Under the pieces are notes generated by a model, which made no database searches, was not told where the DNA came from, and saw only the letters and a program-made list of their open reading frames with translations. This document shows, piece after piece, positions 36,834 to 44,976 of a stretch of DNA of 64,000 bases. The position numbers were made by a program, and so were the translations under genes. Position 1 is the stretch's first letter, and the number at the start of each line of letters is the position of its first letter. Origin of the DNA: Paracoccaceae bacterium (GTDB taxonomy: Bacteria > Pseudomonadota > Alphaproteobacteria > Rhodobacterales > Rhodobacteraceae); assembly GCA_024742455.1 (NCBI GenBank), contig JANSYL010000003.1, positions 186,001 to 250,000 of the forward strand, given 5' to 3'.

Positions 36834-37541
36834 GTGAAACGGATCGTCATCCTGACGGGGGCGGGGGTGTCGGCGGAAAGCGGGCTGGGCACCTTTCGCG
36901 ACAAGGACGGGCTCTGGACGCGCTATGACCTGAGCCAGGTCGCCACCCCGGACGGGTTCGCCCGCAACCCCGCACTGGTGCATGATTTCTACAATGCGCG
37001 CCGGGCCAATGCGATGGATGCGATGCCCAATGCCGCCCATGCGGCGCTGGCGCGGCTGCAGGCGGCGCGGCCCGGTTCGGTGACGCTGGTGACGCAGAAT
37101 GTCGACGACCTGCATGAACGCGCCGGGGCGCAGGACGTCATCCACATGCACGGGCAGCTGATGCGGGCGCTCTGCGCGGCCTGCGGCCACCGGTGGGATG
37201 CGCCGCGGGTGATGGCGGTCGACGCGGCCTGCCCCGGCTGCGGCAAGCCCCGGACAAGGCCTGATATCGTGTGGTTCGGGGAAATCCCCTATCACATGGA
37301 CCGCATTCTTGCGGCGATCGCCGCATGCGACCTGTTCGTGGCCATCGGCACCTCGGGCGAGGTCTATCCGGCGGCGGGGTTCGTCGAGGAGGCGGCGATG
37401 ATCGGGGCCGAGACCCTTGAGATCAACCTCGAGCCGACGCCCGTTCCCGGACGGTTCGACCGGGTGATCGAAGGGCCTGCATCGGAGACGGTGCCGGCCT
37501 GGGTGGACGAGGTTCTGGGCGGCGCGGCCCCGGTCGCCTGA
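36834..37541 (+). CDS. cobB: NAD-dependent protein deacylase, sirtuin family
   Basis: This 235-residue sirtuin has GAGVSAESGLGTFR (residues 10-22) for NAD binding, TQNVDDLHERAG, and catalytic His106 in HMHG. Four zinc Cys are at 114, 117, 133 and 136. Tyr53 and Arg56 (FYNARR) match the class-III (SIRT5-like) Tyr-x-x-Arg pair that recognises succinyl- and malonyl-lysine, so desuccinylase activity is expected besides deacetylation. The start is taken as GTG 36834, directly before the Rossmann strand; longer in-frame starts overlap the previous gene. Confidence 0.93.
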   Translation: MKRIVILTGAGVSAESGLGTFRDKDGLWTRYDLSQVATPDGFARNPALVHDFYNARRANAMDAMPNAAHAALARLQAARPGSVTLVTQNVDDLHERAGAQDVIHMHGQLMRALCAACGHRWDAPRVMAVDAACPGCGKPRTRPDIVWFGEIPYHMDRILAAIAACDLFVAIGTSGEVYPAAGFVEEAAMIGAETLEINLEPTPVPGRFDRVIEGPASETVPAWVDEVLGGAAPVA

Positions 37542-37553
37542 ACGACCGGGGCC
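37526..37553. terminator. Bidirectional hairpin at the cobB stop codon
   Basis: A perfect 11-bp inverted repeat (GGCCCCGGTCG / CGACCGGGGCC) has the cobB TGA in its 6-base loop. It lies between convergent genes. No U-tract follows on either strand, so termination is plausible but not certain. Confidence 0.5.
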
Positions 37554-37568
37554 TGCCTGTCTGTCGGA

Positions 37569-38060
37569 TCAGTTGGTCTGGTGGCCCGAATGGTCACCAT
37601 GGCCGTGGCCATGGCCGCCATGTTCGGGCATCCGTTCCAGATCGACCGGGATCATCATGGTGACGGGGTCGGCCGTTTCGAAGGTGAAGGTGACCTCGAC
37701 CTCGTCGCCATGTTCGAGCGTTTCGTTCAGGCCCATGAACATCACGTGCAGCCCGCCCCGTTCCAGCAGGACGGTTTCCCCGGCGGGCAGTTCGATGCCG
37801 TCTTCGATTTCGACCATGCGCATCACGCCACCGGTGTCCTGGATATGGGTGTGCAGTTCGACCCGCTGCGCGATGTCGGACGAGGCCGAGACCAGCCGGT
37901 CATCGATATCGGAATGGTTGAAGATCGACATGAAGGCCGCGCCGGACATCGCCATGTTGCTGGACACGCGGGCATAGGCGTCTTCGATGACCATATGGGC
38001 CGAGGCCATGGCGGGGAGGGCCGCGATCGCAGCGGCAAGAATCGTCGTTTTGAGGGACAT
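37569..38060 (-). CDS. Copper chaperone PCu(A)C
   Basis: This 163-residue periplasmic protein has signal peptide MSLKTTILAAAIAALPAMASA. The mature domain has the Cu(I) motif of the family: His in ELHTH, Met in GGVMRMVEI, then LERGGLHVMFMGL giving the H-x-M pair. The tail is His/Gly-rich (HGGHGHGHGDHSGH) and may bind extra metal. PCu(A)C delivers copper to the CuA or CuB site of cytochrome oxidase. The ATG at 38060 is chosen at the signal peptide start. A Cys-containing secreted protein gene lies just upstream on the same strand. Confidence 0.93.
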   Translation of the reverse strand: MSLKTTILAAAIAALPAMASAHMVIEDAYARVSSNMAMSGAAFMSIFNHSDIDDRLVSASSDIAQRVELHTHIQDTGGVMRMVEIEDGIELPAGETVLLERGGLHVMFMGLNETLEHGDEVEVTFTFETADPVTMMIPVDLERMPEHGGHGHGHGDHSGHQTN

Positions 38061-38102
38061 TGCAGTCTCCTGAAGCATGATTGGATGTGAAGGTTCGGTG
38101 GA

Positions 38103-38471
38103 TCAGGCCCGAACCGGGGGGCCGCGACCCTGCCCCCCCATCAGCCACATCCGGATGCGGTGGTCCGCGATTGCTTCCGGCTGAAGGACCACGCAAAGCC
38201 GGTCGGGCAGGGAGGCGGAAGCGGGTGCCGCGGCTAGGGCCACCGACTTGACCAGGCAATCGGGGCACAGCGGGGCATCCATCGTCACCGGTTCGCCACG
38301 GGCGTCGATCAGCGGCAGGCCATCGGCGGCCAGCACGACCGTTTCGCCCCCGGTGACCGCGCAGATCTGACCATCGGCCGCCATCGCGCCACGCGCCACC
38401 ATCGCCGACACGGTCAGCGACACGAGGCAAAGGGCCATCATCAGGCCAAGGACGGGGCGCGCGCGGTTCAT
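38103..38471 (-). CDS. Secreted Cys-containing protein next to PCu(A)C
   Basis: This 122-residue protein has an N-terminal signal sequence (MNRARPVLGLMMALCLVSLTVSAMVARGAMA). The mature part has DGQICAVTGG and DAPLCPDCLVKS, with Cys positions that resemble DUF2946-like proteins found with copper genes, though the match is not strong. It lies 42 bp upstream of the PCu(A)C gene in the same orientation, so a role in copper handling is a reasonable inference. The ATG at 38471 starts the signal peptide. Confidence 0.7.
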   Translation of the reverse strand: MNRARPVLGLMMALCLVSLTVSAMVARGAMAADGQICAVTGGETVVLAADGLPLIDARGEPVTMDAPLCPDCLVKSVALAAAPASASLPDRLCVVLQPEAIADHRIRMWLMGGQGRGPPVRA

Positions 38472-38518
38472 GCGAACGGATATAACGCGCGCGCCGGTGT
38501 CATGGAATAACAGCGACG

Positions 38519-38550
38519 AAAAAGCCGCAGCCCCGGCGGGACTGCGGCCA
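38519..38550 (-). terminator. Rho-independent terminator of rpmB
   Basis: On the minus strand GGCCGCAG and CTGCGGC pair around CCCGCCGGG, followed by TTTTTC. It starts 22 bp after the rpmB stop. Confidence 0.75.
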
Positions 38551-38571
38551 TTGTTCCGGCGATGGAAAGGG

Positions 38572-38862
38572 TCAGGCCTGTGCGGCCTGCGCCTTTTCAA
38601 TCTCGCGCTTCACTTTCAGCGCGCGCGGCGACAGATCTGCATCCTTGGCCTTCGCCATGAACGCATCCAGTCCGCCACGATGATCGACGGTGCGCAGGGC
38701 TGCGTTCGAGACGCGGAACCTGAACCGGCGGTCCAGAAGGTCCGAGCCCAGGGTCACCTCGGTCAGGTTCGGCAGAAAGCGCCGCTTGGTCTTGTTGTTG
38801 GCGTGGCTGACGTTGTTTCCAACCATCGGGCCCTTGCCGGTCAGTTCGCATACACGCGACAT
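38572..38862 (-). CDS. rpmB: 50S ribosomal protein L28
   Basis: This 96-residue protein begins [29 protein letters not shown], the signature of bacterial L28. It contains the alphaproteobacterial C-terminal extension ([30 protein letters not shown]). It is part of the large ribosomal subunit. It stands alone and is followed by a clear intrinsic terminator. Confidence 0.98.
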   Translation of the reverse strand: MSRVCELTGKGPMVGNNVSHANNKTKRRFLPNLTEVTLGSDLLDRRFRFRVSNAALRTVDHRGGLDAFMAKAKDADLSPRALKVKREIEKAQAAQA

Positions 38863-39019
38863 TTCGCGATCCTCGGATGTCTAATCGGAAAAGGGCGCGG
38901 CCTTGTGGCGACACGCCCCGAAAATCTGTCGGGGGGATACGGGCGGGTGGACGGGGTGTCAACCCGGCAATGGTGCGTGCTGCGCTGACTTCGGCGCGGG
39001 GGCGGGTTAGGGTCGGCGC

Positions 39020-39661
39020 ATGCGTGAAACCGATCTCTACCCCCCGGTCAAGGCGTTCCTCGAGGCGTTGGGCTATACCGTCAAGGCCGAGATCGGCCCG
39101 GCGGATGTGATGGCCGTGAAGGATGGGGGCGATCCGGTCTTCGTGGAGTTGAAGACGGCGTTCTCGCTGACCCTGTTCCACCAGGGCATCGCGCGGCAGG
39201 CGTTAAGCGATGCGGTCTATGTCGCGGTGCCGCGCCCGACGGGCAAGGCTGCGGGCAAGGCGATGAAGCAGAACGTCAAGCTGGCCCGGTTGCTGGGGCT
39301 TGGCGTGCTGGTGGTGCGGCTGCCTGATGGCCGGGTCGAGGTGATGTGCGACCCCCGCCCCTATGCGCCGCGCAAGACCCCGCAAAAGACCGCGCGCCTG
39401 TTGGAGGAGTTCACGAGGCGCCGGGGCGATCCGAACGCTGGCGGCATGCGCGGGGCGCGGATGACCGTCTACAGGCAGGACGCGCTGGCCATCGCGGCGC
39501 ATCTGGCGGCGCATGGCCCGTGCAAGGGCGCGGTCGTGCGGGATTGCACCGGGGTGGTGCACGCGACACGCATCATGCGCGACAACCACTATGGCTGGTT
39601 CAAGAAGGTCGAGAAAGGCGTTTATGCCGTCACCGACACGGGCCGCGCGGCAGCAGGTTAA
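39020..39661 (+). CDS. DUF2161 protein, putative PD-(D/E)xK phosphodiesterase
   Basis: This 213-residue protein has an N-terminal domain with the restriction-endonuclease-fold pattern: GPADVMAV supplies the Asp and VFVELKTAF the E-x-K. The C-terminal part (ALAIAAHLAAHGPCKGAVVRDCTGV...HYGWFKKVEKGVYAVT) looks like a winged-helix. This is the DUF2161 family, whose nuclease activity is predicted only. The stop codon shares the TTAA palindrome with the stop of the convergent gene. Confidence 0.85.
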   Translation: MRETDLYPPVKAFLEALGYTVKAEIGPADVMAVKDGGDPVFVELKTAFSLTLFHQGIARQALSDAVYVAVPRPTGKAAGKAMKQNVKLARLLGLGVLVVRLPDGRVEVMCDPRPYAPRKTPQKTARLLEEFTRRRGDPNAGGMRGARMTVYRQDALAIAAHLAAHGPCKGAVVRDCTGVVHATRIMRDNHYGWFKKVEKGVYAVTDTGRAAAG

Positions 39662-39996
39662 AGTTCCACGCCCGGGTCGTCGTCGAGCGGCGCGGGTTCC
39701 GGTGCGTCCGGGCGGCGGCGAATGATGATATCGCCATTGGGCAGGCGTTCGGGCATCTCGTAATGGGTCAGGTCGTCGATCACGGCGCCCAGTTCCTGCA
39801 GGAAGGGCAGCATCCGGTCCTCGAAGAAGGGCTGCGCCTCTTCCAGCATCGGGCGCATCCCGTCGACAAGCCCTTCGAGGATCATCCGGGACCCTTCGGA
39901 AAACAGGTCGAGCCCGTCGCGCAGGGTATCGTTTTCCTCCTGCGCGAGGGCAGGGGTGGCGGCGAGAAGGGCGAGGGCGAAGGCGGCGTGTTTCAT
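39658..39996 (-). CDS. Secreted hypothetical protein (112 aa) with IIIRRR tail
   Basis: Signal peptide MKHAAFALALLAATPALA is followed by an acidic helical part (NDTLRDGLDLFSEGSRMILEGLVDGMRPML...) and the tail LPNGDIIIRRRPDAPEP. Similar Rhodobacteraceae proteins are sometimes labelled 'AAA+ family ATPase', but no Walker motif is present here. The function is unknown. It is separated from the EEP hydrolase gene by about 40 bp on the same strand. Confidence 0.75.
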   Translation of the reverse strand: MKHAAFALALLAATPALAQEENDTLRDGLDLFSEGSRMILEGLVDGMRPMLEEAQPFFEDRMLPFLQELGAVIDDLTHYEMPERLPNGDIIIRRRPDAPEPAPLDDDPGVEL

Positions 39997-40036
39997 GATC
40001 TGATATGTGGGCGCTGAAGGGCCATCTTTGAAGACC

Positions 40037-41089
40037 CTAGGCCGCCGGGGCCATGTCGAGCGTGACCGGGAAATGGTCCGACGCCGCCAGCAGCGCATCG
40101 CGCAGGTCCGGATCGCGCCAGCATTCGGGATCGTCGAACGGGTGCCAGATGCGCCAGCTGCGCGCCAGCGGGCGCAGGCCGGGCGAAACCATGATGTAGT
40201 CGAGAAGCGCCGACAGGTATTGTTCCTCCGCCGACAAGTAGAACCGGGCGGTGGCCGGTTTGGCCGACATGCGGCTTTGCAGGGCGCGGCGGGCATGGGG
40301 GTCGTAAAGCTGCCGTTCCGGCGGGGCGTCGGAGCCCATGACGATTTCCACCCCCGAGCGGCCGAAGAGTTTCTCGTATTCATCAAGGCCCGGGCCGTCG
40401 TTCAGGTCGCCCAGAACGATCAGCGCCTCGCCCGCGTCCAGATGCGCCTCGATCCGCTCTCGCAGCCAGATGCACTGTGCCAGCTGCTTGCGGCGGTTGG
40501 CGATGGACAGGCGCATCGCGTCCGCGTCGTTGCGGGCGCCATGGGGGGCCTTGGATTTCACATGAACCCCGATCATCCGCATCGCACCCAGGGGCGTATC
40601 CAGTGCCAGTTCCAGCGGGGGCTTGGAAAACACCACGTGATCCTCGGTCGCGTCGATATCGAGGTCGATCCTGTAGACCCCGTCGAACCGGGGCGCATTT
40701 GTCCGGCCCTCGGGCCCGGTGATCGCCCCTTTGGGATCATGATGCGCGGTGATGCGGGCGGGGTCGTGGAGCAGGATCAGTTCCTGCTGCGTGTCGTTGG
40801 AGAACCCGCGCAGGGCACGGTTGGCGCGCAGCCCGGCCTGAGCGGCGAAGCGTTGCAGCGCCGCGGCACCGTCGCGCCGGCCCGAGATGTCGGGGGCTTC
40901 GACGACGAGGATCGCGTCGGCATCCAGACGGGTCAGCACATGGGCGACGGCGGCGGTCTGTTCGGCGCGGGTCACGCCATGGCGGCCCGACCGTTCGCCA
41001 TCGGCATGCAGATGCCCGGCATCGTCGAACAGCGCATCGAACCATTCGATGTTGTAGGTCGCGATGCGCAGGCCCGCGTCAGAGAGCAT
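40037..41089 (-). CDS. Endonuclease/exonuclease/phosphatase family protein
   Basis: This 350-residue protein has the EEP motifs in order: IATYNIEWFD, ILVVEAPD with the metal-binding Glu, VLGDLNDGP, and the terminal SDHFPV with the catalytic Asp-His. There is no signal peptide, so it is cytoplasmic. Family members cut phosphodiester or phosphate-ester bonds in nucleic acids, nucleotides or lipids; the substrate is unknown. It overlaps the upstream djlA-like gene by 11 bases. Confidence 0.9.
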   Translation of the reverse strand: MLSDAGLRIATYNIEWFDALFDDAGHLHADGERSGRHGVTRAEQTAAVAHVLTRLDADAILVVEAPDISGRRDGAAALQRFAAQAGLRANRALRGFSNDTQQELILLHDPARITAHHDPKGAITGPEGRTNAPRFDGVYRIDLDIDATEDHVVFSKPPLELALDTPLGAMRMIGVHVKSKAPHGARNDADAMRLSIANRRKQLAQCIWLRERIEAHLDAGEALIVLGDLNDGPGLDEYEKLFGRSGVEIVMGSDAPPERQLYDPHARRALQSRMSAKPATARFYLSAEEQYLSALLDYIMVSPGLRPLARSWRIWHPFDDPECWRDPDLRDALLAASDHFPVTLDMAPAA

Positions 41090-41780
41090 GGCGCGCCGCG
41101 ATCTCTTCCCAGGCGCGGTTGACCGCGACCAGGCGCCGTTCGGCCAGTTTCACCGCCTCTTCCGGAACGCCGCGCGCCAGCATCCGGTCGGGATGGGTGG
41201 CGCGCACCTCGGCCCGCCATGCGGCGCGGATCTGGTCCATATGGGCGTCGGGGGCCACGCCCAGCACGGTATAGGGGTCAGGTTCGGCATCGGGGACGTA
41301 GCGGGCGCGCATCCGTTTGAAGGCGGTGTCAGGGATCCCGAAAATCTCGGCCACGCGGGTCAGGAACGCATCCTCGGCAGGGTGATAATCGCCGTCTGCG
41401 GTGGCGATGTGAAACAGCCCCTCCATCAGGTCGCACAACACGCTGTCGACGCCGCAGGGTTTGCCATCGGCGCGGAACATTCCGGCGATGCGCTGCGCGT
41501 AGTCCTCGAACCCCGCGATATCCTCGCGCGCCATGTTGAAGACGCGGGCGGCGGATTTTTCCTCGGCGGGGGGGATGTGGAACACCTCGCGGAAGGCGGT
41601 GACCTCGTCCCGGGTCACCAGCCCGTCGGCCTTGGCCATCTTCGCCGACAGGGCGATCACGGCGATGGTGAAGGCGACCGTGCGTTCGGGCGGGGTGCGC
41701 AGCCGGTCGAAAACAGCCGTCAGCCCCTCGCCCTGGCGCAGGGCGGCAATGGCGTCGGCGATGCGGGACCAAAGCGACAT
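41079..41780 (-). CDS. DjlA-type co-chaperone (TerB plus J domain)
   Basis: This 233-residue protein has a TerB-like helical domain at residues about 30-150 (ALSAKMAKADGLVTRDEVTAFREVF, IATADGDYHPAEDAFLTRVAEIFGI) and a C-terminal J domain from about 165 (DPYTVLGVAPDAHMDQIRAAWRAEVRATHPDRM) with an intact HPD motif. It should stimulate DnaK. Unlike E. coli DjlA it lacks an obvious N-terminal membrane helix. Confidence 0.92.
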   Translation of the reverse strand: MSLWSRIADAIAALRQGEGLTAVFDRLRTPPERTVAFTIAVIALSAKMAKADGLVTRDEVTAFREVFHIPPAEEKSAARVFNMAREDIAGFEDYAQRIAGMFRADGKPCGVDSVLCDLMEGLFHIATADGDYHPAEDAFLTRVAEIFGIPDTAFKRMRARYVPDAEPDPYTVLGVAPDAHMDQIRAAWRAEVRATHPDRMLARGVPEEAVKLAERRLVAVNRAWEEIAARHAL

Positions 41781-41832
41781 GACCCAGTCCTAACGCGCAT
41801 TCGGCGCGATGTCAGACGGTTTTCATGCGCAA

Positions 41833-42447
41833 TTACCCGAGCGTGACCGGGCCGGAGGGGGTGGTGAAGTCGGCCTCGATCCGGGGGATGGAGCCCTGGA
41901 TGATGCTGAGACGCGCATCGGTGATGAGCGGATCGAGCGCGGCGCGCAGCGCATCTGCCCGAGGCGAGATCAGGCGCAAAGCGGTCAGCCGCACGCCCTG
42001 ATCGGGCAGGCGCGGGGCGGGATGGGGCGTTTGCCATTCGAGAAGCGCCGGGAACAACCCGTCGAAGGGCAGCATCCCGGTGTCGTTGACGGCCATGCGC
42101 CAGCGGATCGCGTCGCGCGCCAGGTCCCAGGGTGTGCCCACGCCCGGGGGCGCGGCGGCAAGGGCCGCGTCCAGATCATCGCTGCGGGCAGCCCACCGGG
42201 TCAGGCGCGCGGGGCCTGTGAAGGAGTCGAGGCTGAACCAGCGGGGGCGTCCGGGATCCCGGCCTTCGGGGTCGATGGCGATGACCTCGAGATAATCGTC
42301 CGGCCCGAGCGACAGCAGCCGGTTATGGGTGCCCATGACCTCATGCCTGCCGCCTGTGGGCAGGGGCACGCCAAGCTGCGCCTCGATCTCGGCGGTGCCT
42401 TGCACCAGGTCGGTGGCGGTGACGACGAGATGGTCGAGGGTCAGCAT
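41833..42447 (-). CDS. VOC / glyoxalase-like domain protein
   Basis: This 204-residue protein has MLTLDHLVVTATDLVQGTAEIEAQLGV as the first half of a VOC fold, with a probable metal His, followed by GTHNRLLSLGPDDYLEVIAID and GPARLTRWAARSDDLDAAL. It resembles the glyoxalase-like group (PF13468). The substrate is unknown. AAGGAAG precedes the ATG at 42447 by six bases; the very long in-frame extension upstream is antisense to two real genes. It is divergent from the cyclo-ligase gene. Confidence 0.88.
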   Translation of the reverse strand: MLTLDHLVVTATDLVQGTAEIEAQLGVPLPTGGRHEVMGTHNRLLSLGPDDYLEVIAIDPEGRDPGRPRWFSLDSFTGPARLTRWAARSDDLDAALAAAPPGVGTPWDLARDAIRWRMAVNDTGMLPFDGLFPALLEWQTPHPAPRLPDQGVRLTALRLISPRADALRAALDPLITDARLSIIQGSIPRIEADFTTPSGPVTLG

Positions 42448-42540
42448 GGGGTGCTTCCTTTCGGGGGACGGTGCGCGATAGGCTTGATGCGAGGCTTGCC
42501 GGGTTTTGCCGCCGGCCTCAAGCCGCGCGGGGGGCTGCGA

Positions 42541-43146
42541 ATGACCGAGCTGACCGAGATCAAGGCCGCGCTGCGGCGGCAGGCCTTCGCGGCGCGCAAG
42601 GCGGGTTTTGACATGCAGGGCGAAACCGGTGCCGTTGACCATGCGGTCGCCGCGCTGCTGGACGAAATCGGCCCGGCACGGGGGCAGGTGATCGCGGGCT
42701 ACATGCCGATCCGCACTGAGCTGGACCCGCGCCCGGCAATGTCGGTGCTGGCGGAGGCCGCGCCGGTTTCCGTGCCGGTGATCGAGGCGGCGGGGCGGCC
42801 CCTGCGGTTTCGGGCATGGACGCCCGATGCCGTGATGGTCGATGGCCCCTTTGGCGCGCGTGTGCCGGAACGCGGTGACTGGCTGACCCCCACCGTGCTG
42901 ATCGTGCCGCTGGTGGCCTTTGACGCGGCGGGCAACCGGTTGGGCTATGGCGGCGGGTTCTACGACCGGACGCTGGAGGGGTTGCGCGCCGCCCGGCCCA
43001 CCCGCGCCATCGGGTTCGCCTTCGCCGCGCAACAGGTCGATGCGGTGCCGATGGAACCCACCGACCAGCCGCTTGATGCGATCGTGACCGAGGCGGGCGT
43101 GATCCGCCCGCGATCCCCGCTTGCCCCACCCGGTGAGAGCGCCTAA
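42541..43146 (+). CDS. 5-formyltetrahydrofolate cyclo-ligase
   Basis: This 201-residue protein has the family signature VPLVAFDAAGNRLGYGGGFYDRTL and the N-terminal ALRRQAFAARK. It converts 5-formyl-THF and ATP to 5,10-methenyl-THF, returning a stored folate form to one-carbon metabolism. A run of G bases (GGGGGG) lies six bases before the ATG at 42541. It is followed after nine bases by a ymdB-type gene, an association I also expect from related genomes. Confidence 0.93.
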   Translation: MTELTEIKAALRRQAFAARKAGFDMQGETGAVDHAVAALLDEIGPARGQVIAGYMPIRTELDPRPAMSVLAEAAPVSVPVIEAAGRPLRFRAWTPDAVMVDGPFGARVPERGDWLTPTVLIVPLVAFDAAGNRLGYGGGFYDRTLEGLRAARPTRAIGFAFAAQQVDAVPMEPTDQPLDAIVTEAGVIRPRSPLAPPGESA

Positions 43147-43155
43147 CCACGCGCC

Positions 43156-43977
43156 ATGCGCATTCTTTTTCTCGGCGATGTGATGGGCCGCGCGGGGCGG
43201 GCCGCGATCCTTGACCACCTGCCCCGGATCCGCCGGTCCTGGGCGCTGGATTTCATTGTCGTGAATGCCGAGAACGCGACCTCGGGTGCCGGGCTGAGTG
43301 CCGCGCATGGCAAGGAGATGCTGGAGGCGGGGGCCGATTGCCTGACGCTGGGCGATCATGCCTTCGACCAGCGCGAGATGCTGCAGGCCATCGAGAGCGA
43401 GCCGCGCATCCTGCGCCCCATCAATTTCGCCAAGGCCGCCCCCGGCGCTGGCGCGCGCCTGTTCAGGACGCAGACCGGCAAATCGGTGCTGGTGGCGCAG
43501 GTGTTGGGGCAGGTGTTCATGAAACGCCCCTTCGATGACCCGTTTTCGGCGCTGGAGCTGACGCTGAAACGCTTTCCCCTTGGCGGGCAGGCCGACGCGG
43601 TGCTGGTCGACATCCATGCCGAGGCGACATCGGAAAAGATGGCGGTGGGCCATTACTGTGATGGCAGGGCCAGCCTTGTGGTGGGCACCCACACCCATGT
43701 GCCGACGGGTGATGCGATGATCCTGCCGGGCGGCACCGGGTATCAGACCGATGCCGGGATGTGCGGCGATTACAATTCGGTCATCGGGATGGACAAGGCG
43801 GAACCTATGCGCCGTTTCATCACCGGCATGCCCAAGGACCGCTTCACCCCCGCCGCCGGTCCCGCCACTCTGTCGGGGGTGTTTGTCGAGACCGATGATG
43901 CCACGGGCAAGGCCATGCGGATTGCCCCCGTCCGGCTGGGCGGTGCCCTGATCGAAACCCTGCCCGATGCGCCGTGA
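43156..43977 (+). CDS. YmdB/TIGR00282 family metallophosphoesterase
   Basis: This 273-residue protein has MRILFLGDVMGRAGR, VVNAENATSGAG, LGDHAFDQ, DIHAEATSEK and VGTHTHVPTGD, which supply the dimetal ligands of the calcineurin-like YmdB family. B. subtilis YmdB is a 2',3'-cyclic nucleotide phosphodiesterase that affects development; the role in alphaproteobacteria is not known. It is coupled to the folate cyclo-ligase gene upstream and overlaps the DMT exporter gene by 11 bases. Confidence 0.93.
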   Translation: MRILFLGDVMGRAGRAAILDHLPRIRRSWALDFIVVNAENATSGAGLSAAHGKEMLEAGADCLTLGDHAFDQREMLQAIESEPRILRPINFAKAAPGAGARLFRTQTGKSVLVAQVLGQVFMKRPFDDPFSALELTLKRFPLGGQADAVLVDIHAEATSEKMAVGHYCDGRASLVVGTHTHVPTGDAMILPGGTGYQTDAGMCGDYNSVIGMDKAEPMRRFITGMPKDRFTPAAGPATLSGVFVETDDATGKAMRIAPVRLGGALIETLPDAP

Positions 43978-44875
43978 CACCGCCGGGCTGATCGGGGTTC
44001 TGCTGATCCTCGGGGCGTTCTGGGGCATCACCCAGCCCCTGGCCAAGATCGCCGTTTCCGAAGGCTACCGGCATTTCGGAATCATCTTCTGGCAATTCGC
44101 CGTGGGGGCGGTGGCGCTGGGCGCGCTGATGCGGGCGCGCGGCCGCCGCCTGCCCTGGGAGGGGCGGCATGTCGCGCTATACGTCATCATCGCGCTGATC
44201 GGGACACTTCTGCCCAATTCGGCCAGTTATACCGCGGCGATCCATCTGCCCTCGGGCATATTGTCGATCGTACTGTCGCTGGTGCCGATGCTGGCCTTTC
44301 CGGTCGCGCTGGCGCTGGGGCTGGACCGGTTTTCGCCGGTCCGGCTTCTGGGGCTTGTCCTGGGGCTGGCGGCCATCGTCCTGATCGCGGCGCCCGAGGC
44401 CAGCCTGCCCGACCCCGCGATGGTGCTGTGGCTGCCGATGGCGCTGATCGCGCCCACCTTCTACGCCATCGAGGGGAATTTCGTCGCGCGCTACGGAACC
44501 GAGGGGCTGGACCCGGTGCAGGTGCTGTTCGGCGCCTCGGTGGTGGGGCTGGTCATGGCCGCGCCCCTGGCCTGGTTCACCGGGCAGTGGATTTCGCCCC
44601 TGCCCCCCTATGGCGCGCCCGACATCGCCATCCTGCTGAGCGCGCTGGCCCATGCCACGGCCTATGCCGGGTATGTCTGGCTGGTGGGGCGCGCGGGGCC
44701 GGTTTTTGCCGCGCAATGCGCGTATCTGGTGACGGGTTTCGGCATCCTCTGGGCCAAGCTGCTGCTCGGCGAGACCTATTCGGTCTGGGTCTGGGCGGCG
44801 ATCGCGGTGATGTTTCTGGGCCTGTTCCTGGTGCAGCCGCGCGGGCGCGCGCAGACCGAAACCGCCCTTCGCTGA
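43967..44875 (+). CDS. EamA/DMT superfamily permease
   Basis: This 302-residue protein has ten predicted helices in two EamA repeats, the first starting LIGVLLILGAFWGITQPLAKIAV and the second around LPMALIAPTFYAIEGNFVARYG. It is a probable exporter of amino acids or other small metabolites; the substrate is not predictable. It overlaps the ymdB-type gene, so it is probably co-transcribed. Confidence 0.88.
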   Translation: MRRDTAGLIGVLLILGAFWGITQPLAKIAVSEGYRHFGIIFWQFAVGAVALGALMRARGRRLPWEGRHVALYVIIALIGTLLPNSASYTAAIHLPSGILSIVLSLVPMLAFPVALALGLDRFSPVRLLGLVLGLAAIVLIAAPEASLPDPAMVLWLPMALIAPTFYAIEGNFVARYGTEGLDPVQVLFGASVVGLVMAAPLAWFTGQWISPLPPYGAPDIAILLSALAHATAYAGYVWLVGRAGPVFAAQCAYLVTGFGILWAKLLLGETYSVWVWAAIAVMFLGLFLVQPRGRAQTETALR

Positions 44876-44976
44876 GTGCGTCGTCGGTGGCGGTGCTTGC
44901 GGGATACGTCTGCTTGCGCCAGATTGCTCGGTGGCGCGTTTCGTGGCGCATGTCGCATAAAGGCCCGTGATCCCCG

